64,000 bases of DNA from assembly GCA_949358305.1 (NCBI GenBank), contig OX442316.1, forward strand, positions 16,988,001-17,052,000. The letters run 5' to 3'. Of this stretch, positions 55,769 through 64,000 are shown one piece after another. The position numbers and the translations under genes are program-made. The notes under the pieces are model-generated. The model had not been told where the DNA came from and searched no databases. It saw only the letters and a program-made list of their open reading frames with translations. Numbering within the stretch: position 1 is the first letter of the stretch; each line of letters begins with the position of its first letter. This stretch comes from Strigamia acuminata. Its lineage: Eukaryota; Arthropoda; Chilopoda; Geophilomorpha; Linotaeniidae.

Positions 55769-56493
55769 TTCGGAAAAGAAATATTTTTTTCCCGAAAACA
55801 TAAATTTAAAAAAAAAATATATATAAAAAAATAAACCGGGATCTGGGTACCCGCATAAACACCCCCAACACATCACGTGATTAGCGAACGCTTTGGGCAG
55901 GAAGTCTGTACTGCACAGGTCCAATTTCCGGTCTATGCATCAATGACTGAATGTCGGGAAAATGCGTTTTTGCATTTGAAATAAATAATACAAAAAATAT
56001 GGAACTTTTAATGGCCTATTTTTCGTTTTGTGGTTCAATTTTGTGCTATTATGTTTAATTTTCCTCGTTGAGCACGTTTTCTTTCGACATCTGGCAGCAT
56101 AATGATGTGTGGCATGTTACATAATAAACGGCTTTTTTGCTCTAGTAGGGCGTGATCTGTTGTTATTCTTCGTGGGATTTATAAACATTGACGGCCATGA
56201 TTCATATTTAATTAGTGTTAACATTTTTTTTGTAATGTAAACTAAAGAATTCAACGCTTATTCCAGTCTTGAACGTTATTTCAAACAAAAATCATTCCAA
56301 TTCAAAAGAAAATGTAAAAAAATAAAACCGAAAGCACACCAAAAAAATAAAAACACCTCGTGACATCAACATTTTGAATAAAGGTGTAGAACCGTTGAGA
56401 GATTGTGACGTAACGATTGCGATAAACATTTAAAAAGACAACCGCTCTCTACCTGCCGGCAGAATCGCGCATCGCGACCTTGGAAGCTGTTCT
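55769..56493. promoter_or_regulatory. Divergent intergenic region (HLH-like gene / Reeler-DOMON gene)
   Basis: About 725 bp between two head-to-head start codons. It holds an E-box CACGTG at 55874-55879 (close to the HLH-like gene) and GTGACGTAAC at ~56405-56414 followed by TTTAAAAAGA (~56430), ~65-95 bp before the Reeler-DOMON start. Promoter function is inferred from position only. Confidence 0.4.
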
Positions 56494-59400
56494 ATGCACA
56501 CTCGATCAGCGTGCCTTCCGAACATGGATAATTCACGAAGATCCCTGCAATTGATTCTATCCATTCTTTTATTATCATACAGCGTGGCAACGTACGAATT
56601 CGATTCGGACAGCTGCGGATCGATGATCCCGAAGGAGAAGGACGGAGAAGCGCAAAATCACGCGCACAATGGGGACCATGGGGACCACCACGTTCATCAC
56701 CGGCGAAACGCAGAAGCCGACGAAGACGACGACAAAACGCGCGTACACCGGCTAATTCCGCAAAATAGCAAATCCCCTTTCGAAGTCAAAGTGCAGGGCT
56801 TCGAATTCCGTCGGAATCGGCAACTTGAAGGTAAGAAACGAGCAGAAACGAGCGAAAAACGAGCGAAACCGAGTTAGGGCGAGGCCTTTTGTAATTAAAC
56901 GACCTTGTTGGCTGGAGCCGGCGTGTGGTTAAAATTAACGTTGTCATGGAAACGGGTTGGAAAGTGCAATGCACGTTTATCATATTTGGACGGCGCTGTT
57001 GGTGCGTGAACGATTTGTTTTTGATTTGATGAAATGTTGCGATTAAATGATACGAGGAAGTTTTTTTTTGTTTTTTTTGTAAACAATTTTCAGTTGATCT
57101 TTGATTTTTATCTAAAAATTAAACGGTTGGGTTCAATCCGGGTTAAAACCGGGTTAAAACGGAACGGGATTTTCTATTTGCTCACGTTTCGCTCGATGAA
57201 TATCTAAGTAGGAAGGAAGGGATTGTGAATTATTATAATCAGTATTGTTTTTTTGGGTAATTTTTGACCGAGTTAATTTCGACCAATGTGATAGAGGAAT
57301 GCGGGTCACGTGAGTGGAATTGTTTGGTGTTCTTATTTAGATTGCTAAATGACATCATTTGGCCTCGAGTTTGGGGCTTGGGATTATGGGTTTGTGGTGA
57401 GATTTTGTGACGTCGGTTTGAGCCAAAATGGCGGCGGCTTTAAAAATAGAGGAGGGGAAATGAGGTTAACATGTGTTGCGTGGTTTGGCAAATATTTGGA
57501 AAATTTTTAACGCTTTTTAATGGAGATTTATTTTGTTTGTTTTAATTTTGTTTTTAGTTACGATTGTTGGTCCTGAATTTAATGGATTCATGTTGCAAGC
57601 GAGAGCGACGGGTCCAATTCCTATCGGGAAATTCGAAAACTTGCCGGCTAATGCGAAGGGCTTGAAGTGCGAAGCGGCCGACGACACGATTATTCATAAG
57701 GATACGGGAGGAAAGGCGAATTTGACGGTTTATTGGAAAGCACCCGCCGATCCTCCTGGTGTGATTGTCTTCATGTAAGATAGGAGCGATGATGTGATCC
57801 TTTTTTTTACTTGGCGCCAATTTGGAAAAAATTTGAAATTAAAATTAAAAAAAAACAAAATTGTGACAAAATTGACGGAAAACATTTCCTGTTTTGAAAT
57901 TCATGATAAACGTCGTTTTGAGCCCCAAAATGTCCGAAAAGTGACAATTTCACGAAAAAAGAGATTTTTTGGTCAAATTGTTGGAGAAAATTTTTATTTT
58001 TTGCTTCCAAATTGACGAAAAAAATAATTTCCGGTACAAAAATAAATAAAAAAACACATTTTCTATTTGAAAAATATGATTTTAGCCCAAAAATGTCGAA
58101 AAAGTCGTTTTAAATGCCATAATGCAAGAAAAAAAATATTTTTAATGAATTTGTTGGAGAAAAAAATTTATTTTTGCCACAAAATTGACGAAAAATGAAA
58201 TTTTGGTGCAAAAATAAATGAAAATCATACATTCTGTTTGCTAAATATCATTTTCAGCCCGAAAATGACCAATAAAGTCCCATTTTGGCCTCAGAAACGT
58301 GATTTTTTCAATTTTTTTTTCTTTATTTTTGTAATTTTTGTGATTTTATTTTGTTCTAGGTTAACGATTGTTCAGAACGAGAAGATGTGGACCCACATTC
58401 ATTCGGATCGGTTACCTTTAAGTCCATTTCGTAAGTAATTGAAACGAGTTAAACTTTAATTGAATAACATTTCCAAAAAGAAAAAATGACTCTTGTTCGA
58501 ATTACGGTAAATTTGTTATGAAATTAATTGGCAGCGAAAGGTTTCTTGTTGCAAGACACGACCGTGAGATTGATTTTCATTTTCCCCTAACCTTTCATTC
58601 CACACATGTGGAGTTATTTCCTGTTTATGATTCACTTCAGATTTCTATGCAGCAGACCCGAGTGGAGCTTTAATTTATGTAGAATAAGGAAAAAAAAGGT
58701 TGGAAAATTGAAAACGAAGTGACATAATTTCCTCAAGCATCAAGGTCTTGGGATTATAACGATTCGTTGCTCATGACATGCAATTTGTTCCTTATTTCTT
58801 ATTAAGTTGAATTAAATTAAATATAACGTATTTTTTAGGGATTTTGCTTAAATTGGGAGGTTTTTTTCACTTATTACCTCAAACTTTTGATAATTTGCGA
58901 CTTTTTTGGTCATAATTTGCAGTTTTTTTAGTAAATTTTGATAATTTGCGACTTTTTTGTTCATAATTTACAGTTTTTTAGTAAATTTTGATAATTTGCG
59001 ACTTTTTTGTTCATAATTTACAGTTTTTTAGTAAATTTTGATAATTTGCGACTTTTTTGTTCATAATTTACAGTTTTTTAGTAAATTTTGATAATTTTTC
59101 GATTTTTTGTCCGTAATTTACAAATTTTTGATAATTTTGACAACTTATTGCTTAATTTGGGAAAATTGTTCGATTTTTTGTTGAATATTTTCAAAGTTTT
59201 GATATATTTGACGGTTTATTCATTTGTTTAACTACTGTGCATCATTTTTACGTGTTGTTTATTTTTAGCACCTACATTAACCGGTTGTGGCGAAACTAAA
59301 AGTTGTTATCGGCAATCAACTATCGACAATTGTCCACCGGAGAAATGCGATTACTTGATTACAACGCAAGTAGTAAAGGGGAAGGAGGTGGAAATGGTGA

Positions 59401-60523
59401 TTGGAGGCGTCGTCAAGGAGGAGAACGGTTTTGTCGGCATTGGATTCACCATGGACAACACTTCGGTGAGCTTTTGACTATTGAATTAAGTTGTCAAACA
59501 TTAACTTTTGTTTATATGTTGCAGATGTCCAATGTGGACATAAGTGCGTGTGTCAAGTATCAGAACAAAAGCTCGTCGCAACAGTACTTTGTTTCCGAAT
59601 GGAATAACGATTCAATTTCAAGTCATAATGTAAGTGAACAGCAAAAATTGAAGTAAAAAATATACTTTTTCCTCATTTTTGATGATTTTAACGCGATTTT
59701 TCCTCATTTTTAATGATTTTGACGCGATTTTCCCTCATTTTTGATGATTTTGACGCGATTTTTCCTCATTTTCGATGATTTTGACGCGATTTTTCCTCAT
59801 TTTCAATGATTTTGACGCGATTTTTCCTCATTTTTGATGATTTTGACGCGATTTTTCCTCATTTTTGATAATTTTGACGCTATTTTACCTCATTTTTGAT
59901 GATTTTGACGCGATTTTTCCTCATTTTTGATGATTTTGTCGCGATTTTTCCTCATTTTTGATGATTTTTACGCGATTTTTCCTCATTTTTGATGGTTTTT
60001 ACGCGATTTTTCTTCATTTTTGATGATTTTTGACGCGATTTTTCCTAATTTTTGATGATTTTGACGCGATTTTTCCTCATTTTTGATGATTTTGACGCGA
60101 TTGTTGATGAATTTGACACTTTTTTTTCATTTTTTCAGACATTTGAACAGATGGCAAACGATATTGATGGGGACATGATTTGGTGCCACTTCAGAAGAGA
60201 TTTAAACGAATTAGGCGAAACCAATGCCGATTTAACTCAAATCTTATTCCAAACCATTCTGACTGGACAAATCAACGCAACGAGCGCCGGTAACTATCCA
60301 AATGCAGACTAGAAATTTCAGAACTTGATTAGTTGCGATTGCAGGTAAATTGCCAATATTGCCTTCCTTAAAACACGTGAGTTTTGTGTCCGAGGCGTGG
60401 AACTCCAACCACACGGTCCAAGTGATGCATTTGCTTAGTGTTAACTCCATCCCTAAGCTCGAAGTCACAGTTGTTGCCATGTTTATGTCGGCGTTAATGG
60501 TGGTGTTTTTGTCACATTTTTAA
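56494..60523 (+). CDS. Reeler-DOMON domain protein (ferric-chelate-reductase-1-like without cytochrome b561), seven exons
   Basis: Exons: 56494-56830, 57558-57774, 58360-58430, 59269-59465, 59525-59629, 60139-60289, 60345-60523; all phases agree, 418 residues (408 if translation starts at the second ATG, 56524, which puts the signal peptide LQLILSILLLSYSVAT at the front and is my preferred start). Reeler domain: CGSMIP, then after a His-rich insertion SPFEVKV, GFMLQARA and GVIVFM. DOMON domain in exons 4-6: CDYLITTQ, GFVGIGFTMDNTSMSNVDIS, a set of six or more Cys and several N-glycosylation sites. The C-terminus is hydrophobic (VVAMFMSALMVVFLSHF), fitting a GPI signal or single anchor. DOMON domains bind haem or sugars in other proteins; no b561 domain follows, so ferric reductase activity is not expected. 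Secreted or cell-surface; ligand unknown. Confidence 0.92.
56632..56745 (+). other. His-rich, acidic insertion in the Reeler domain
   Basis: Directly after CGSMIPKEKDG the protein reads NHAHNGDHGDHHVHHRR followed by an acidic run (EADEDDD), before the usual PQNSKSPF motif. In ordinary Reeler domains these two motifs are separated by only a few residues. Eight His lie within ~17 residues, suggesting metal binding (inference). Confidence 0.75.
57790..58335. repeat. Degenerate GAAAAAATG repeat, Reeler-DOMON intron 2
   Basis: A ~180-bp unit (TTTTGTGACAAAATTGACG, GAGCCCCAAAATGTC, TTGTTGGAGAAAATTTTTAT) occurs about three times with strong decay: ~57850-58020, 58020-58190 and 58190-58310. Confidence 0.7.
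58870..59110. repeat. 50-bp minisatellite, Reeler-DOMON intron 3
   Basis: Unit GTAAATTTTGATAATTTGCG, ACTTTTTTGTTCATAATTTA, CAGTTTTTTA (50 bp), with about four copies, the middle ones identical. The unit contains a donor-like GTAAAT and an acceptor-like TTTACAG. Confidence 0.93.
59665..60118. repeat. 31-bp minisatellite, Reeler-DOMON intron 5
   Basis: Unit TTTTTCCTCATTTTTGATGA plus TTTTGACGCGA (31 bp), about 14 copies with scattered point changes. Confidence 0.93.
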
Positions 60524-62150
60524 ATTTTTCAAAAAAAAAATATATATTGACGTTTATATATGTGTTATATATGCCGGTATTATTTTTTTTGCGCCATCTG
60601 TTGATAGTTTTTTTGCAGGAATTTACAGAGAAAAATGTCATTCGGTACTTTACATATAACATTCCATACAGATTTTAAAGACTTAAAGATTGTATTTTTA
60701 AAAAAAAATCGTTTAATTTGATGAAATTTAGCTTTGAAATTCTACATGACATGTTAGTGCCTTTTTATAAAAGAAAAAGTATTTTTTTCGATACAATTTA
60801 TCCTGTATTTTTGTACATGTTGCAGAAAATTAATTACTTATAAATTTTTATTTTCTTCCCTTTTTGTGGAAATTGATGGAATTTAATGTTTTTATTTTTT
60901 ATTTGCAAATTGTGAGCTTCCAAACACTTAAAAGTAAAATTTTTATTAATGAATCTCTTTTTTGTGAGAATGAATTGTATGATTATTATAAATAAAACTC
61001 GAATAGACTTGTATTCCATTCTGTTTGTTACGAAATGTAGTTAGGCTTAATTTTGAGTGCAGGATGGCGCGCTCTGATGGGTGTTGTAGAAACTATAAGT
61101 CACGACAAATTCCGTATTTCTCACTACAATCCACGAGCACGAAAAATTCCAACAAAATATAAAAAGACTAAATTTTCACCTCTTAAAATTTTGTTTTCAC
61201 TTACGGTTTTTATATTTTTCGTTGGGGACATTTACTAGACAGCGCCATTCCAGACAAATTCCGTGAAATTAATCGCAGACAGCGTATGAAAATCTCGTTT
61301 TCGTGTCTTTACGACTAAAAAATTATTTTAAAACCTTTCTTTTCACAATAACTCATTATTATAACTCGTTATTTACAACATTTAACTGCCATCTTTTGTT
61401 TTAGCGTTGAATTTGTCGGAAATCATGGGATGGCGCTTCCCGTTGTTACTTCTGGTATCCAAGGCTTAGGACTAAAAATTTTCATTACCATTCGCCCAGA
61501 GAAAATTTTCCGATCAATTAATGCAACTATTTAAAAAAAAAATATGGTATGACATGCCCGATGTGTAAAAGAATGCGATTGTATTCATATAAACGTTTCT
61601 TTTGTCTTCCGAAGGGCAAAGAACCGTGAAAATCTTGAACTTTTAACTACTCAGTCGTGGCACTTTGACTTCACTCTTTATTACTTTATTACAGGATGGA
61701 AAAATGGAGAAAAATGCAGAATTGACATAGTTATTCCGCAACGAAATTAATTTCCTCCATTTCATCCACAAAAAATAATCAATTCCAGTGATTTTCCGAA
61801 AAACTTTTAATTTATCATCAACACAAAGCCGAAATAATGATACCAAGAATCAATGTCACGGTCACATGCCTGTCATGACACATAGCAGCGCTTGCATGTG
61901 AGTCAGTAATAAACCCCACCCACCAATGCAAAGTCTTTCAATCGAAATTTACAACTTCTAAGTCTATTTTTGCTTCTCCAATGACTTTGATTACATCAAA
62001 TAAATTTTAAAGAGTAAAAAAAATGATTTTTTACATTTTTTAAAAATATTTTTCAACATTTTTCATTATTTTTGTCCACTTGACAGCTCCAATTTGCACG
62101 TAATAAAAGCGATAGATTTTGCCACTTTTCGCATTTCGTCAAGGTCGGTT
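60524..62150. other. 3' UTR and intergenic DNA after Reeler-DOMON
   Basis: No further gene seen. GC-richer patches at ~61060-61140 and ~61220-61310 hold only short frames without recognisable motifs. Confidence 0.4.
60991..60996 (+). terminator. Reeler-DOMON polyadenylation signal AATAAA
   Basis: AATAAA in ATTATAAATAAAACTCG, 468 bp after the stop; the intervening 3' UTR is AT-rich and contains no other clean hexamer on this strand that I noticed. Confidence 0.5.
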
Positions 62151-62332
62151 GATGTGTTGCCTTAAGGCATCTGTGGCGCCGTTGGCCGACGGTTAGGGTC
62201 AAAAGGGAAAGAACCCCCTCAGATATCCTCACCTCAGTACCTCACTTGATTGACCACGGCCACCAGTTAGCACACACCTTGCAGTCAATAATCTGCAATC
62301 ATTTCTCCAAGAGGAGCAAAAACCAAAAGCAG
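62150..62332 (+). other. Possible 5' UTR exon of the gene at 63834
   Basis: A GC-richer stretch ending in AAAAGCAG followed by GTATGG, a plausible donor, without an ATG-initiated frame of note. It lies 1.5 kb upstream of the signal-peptide exon on the same strand. The connection is inferred only from order and strand. Confidence 0.22.
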
Positions 62333-62574
62333 GTATGGAAAGTTTTTCTTTCTTTCCTTCTTAACACAATTTGCATTTTTTTGTGGACTGTGTGCTTGGG
62401 AATAATCACACGAGTGAGTTTGCACCTGCTTTGTAATTTAGATTGGGAAAATAGGTGAGTAATGCTAACATTTACTTTTAGTATTAAATCCTGTTGAAAG
62501 AATCATTTAAAAAAATGTTTTTTTAAATTTTTAAATGCTAAAAACAAAGATAAATCAAATTATTGAGTAAAGCA

Positions 62575-63105
62575 AGTGATTTTTGCTCATTTAATTAGTA
62601 AACAAGAGATTTTTGATTATTTAATGAGTAAACAAGAGATTTTTGGTCATTTAATGAGTAAACAAGAGATTTTTGGTCATTTAATGAGTAAACAAGAGAT
62701 TTTTGGTCATTTAATGAGTAAACAAGAGATTTTTGGTCATTTAATGAGTAAACAAGAGTTTTTTGGTCATTAATGGAGCAGATATTTCAATTTTTGGTCA
62801 TTTAATGAGCAGATATTTCAATTTTTGGTCATTTAATGAGCAGATATTTTAATTTTTGGTCATTTAATGAGCAGATATTTCAATTTTTGGTCATTTAATG
62901 AGCAGATATTTCAATTTTTGGTCATTTAATCACCAGATATTTCAATTTTTGGTCATTTAATCACCAGATATTTCAATTTTTGGTCATTTAATGAGCAGAT
63001 ATTTTAATTTTTGGTCATTTAATGAGCAGATATTTCAATTTGTGGTCATTTAATGAGCAGATATTTCAATTTTTGGTCATTTAATGAGCAGATATTTCAA
63101 TTTTA
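62575..63105. repeat. Two adjoining minisatellites of 30 and 31 bp sharing TTTTTGGTCATTTAATGAG
   Basis: 62590-62765: unit TTTTTGGTCATTTAATGAGT plus AAACAAGAGA (30 bp). 62766-63105: unit TTTTTGGTCATTTAATGAGC plus AGATATTTCAA (31 bp). The common half shows the second array arose from the first, or both from one ancestor, by replacing the other half of the unit. Confidence 0.94.
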
Positions 63106-63833
63106 GTTGTTTTGTAACAATTTTCTTAATGGGGATGAAGAGGAAAGTGGTTATAAGAATATTGTAGGATGAAACATCAACTGTCCTTGTGATGTAGAGT
63201 TGATAAATTTTTGAGGAAAAAGCGTTTGTTTCCACTGACACAATTCAAAGTGATGCTCATGAGAACTCACTGCCTAATTACACGCGATAATTTGATAAAA
63301 TATTTAACAAATTGCGTAACTTTTAAACATTTCTCGTTTCCCAGCGACTCCTTTTGTTCGCAAACGAAGAAACCAACTATCGTACACTTGACCTCAGCGC
63401 AAACAATCGCCATTTTGATTATTATAGCTTTTCATTGATATTTCGCTAATAAAACGACCTGGATTGAGTGCATTTGCTGCATTTTCATAATGTGGCCATC
63501 AAAATTCCAATAACTTCCCTTTTTTATCATCCACTTATAAATCGGCGTTCAATTGTTTTCTTTTCTTCCGTTTCCAGTTGAGGTCACATCCGGAAAAAGC
63601 AAAAATAAATCCTAAGGCATAAATTCAAGCGGTCAACTGTAGCACCATCGTGAGAGATCTTCTTTTATATATTTTCGATTTTTCCTTCTTTTTTTGCTCT
63701 TTTCATTCTTAGGCGTGGCCTAAACACTCAGGAAATAATGTAATGAATACTTTTGCTCTTACTGGTCGCTCCTAGCGTGACTTTAGACTTTTTTTTATTA
63801 ATTTATTTTACATGCAAAGCAGAGATTGACGCC

Positions 63834-63918
63834 ATGAGATTGACATTGCGGATGGTGCTCGTGGTTTTTCTCCTTTGGTCAACCACACACAGCAAAAGGA
63901 TAAAAAGACAGTTTCTAG
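63834..63918 (+). CDS. Signal-peptide exon of a secreted protein (3' part beyond window)
   Basis: ATG at 63834 followed by 28 codons and one base, then donor GTAAGG. The peptide MRLTLRMVLVVFLLWSTTHS is a clear signal peptide, followed by KRIKRQFL, which contains a furin/dibasic-type KRIKR motif, so a processed pro-peptide, neuropeptide or cuticle-type secreted protein is possible. Several AGs (GCAAAG, GCAG) just upstream could be the acceptor. The rest of the gene lies outside the window, so no family can be assigned. Confidence 0.6.
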
Positions 63919-64000
63919 GTAAGGTTGAATTTGTTTAATTTTTATTTTAATGGTATTTTGTATGGATTTAATGGAGTGGTAAAAGAAAATGTATTTTTTT

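Overview
The window is nuclear DNA of an invertebrate animal, most likely an arthropod. That assignment is inferred from gene content and intron style; no organelle, rRNA or taxon-diagnostic gene is present. Genes have many short exons with GT-AG introns, the non-coding DNA is very AT-rich, introns are packed with private minisatellites, and the intergenic and long-intron DNA is full of short inverted-repeat transposons.

Layout. (1) 5-1126: an intronless Ulp1-type (C48) cysteine protease plus PHD-finger reading frame, probably mobile-element derived or a retrocopy, followed by a 29-nt poly(A) tract. (2) 3057-26079, plus strand: a complete TRRAP/Nipped-A/Tra1 gene, resolved here into 56 coding exons. 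The exon lengths sum to 11,457 nt (3,818 residues) and every splice phase is compatible. About fifteen of its introns carry their own tandem repeat. (3) 28335-53459, minus strand: a membrane-anchored RING-finger protein gene in three phase-0 exons, the first separated from the other two by a ~22.9 kb intron. That intron holds a hAT-type MITE with an exact target duplication, a Tc1-like remnant, a foldback element, a family of MITEs with variable arms, and one possible first exon of a plus-strand gene (32101-32160). (4) 53.5-55.1 kb: the RING gene's promoter-like region (CT-rich tract, CRE, E-box) and a series of oligo(dT) tracts. (5) 55118-55768, minus strand: a small helix-loop-helix-like gene in three putative exons. 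(6) 56494-60523, plus strand: a secreted or surface-anchored Reeler-DOMON protein in seven exons, with a His-rich insertion near its N-terminus. (7) 62.1-63.9 kb: a large minisatellite and the signal-peptide exon of a secreted protein that runs off the window.

The genes do not form a pathway. TRRAP is the scaffold of SAGA and NuA4/TIP60 histone acetyltransferase complexes, the RING protein is a likely membrane-tethered ubiquitin ligase, and the Reeler-DOMON protein is extracellular or membrane bound. TRRAP and the RING gene converge tail to tail; the HLH-like and Reeler-DOMON genes diverge head to head with ~730 bp between start codons.

The two most unusual signals are not genes. First, unrelated minisatellites throughout the window have unit lengths clustering at 20-21, 30-31, 40-41 and 50-51 bp, near whole numbers of DNA helical turns. 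Second, a MITE family keeps its tip and core but has different paired arms in each copy.
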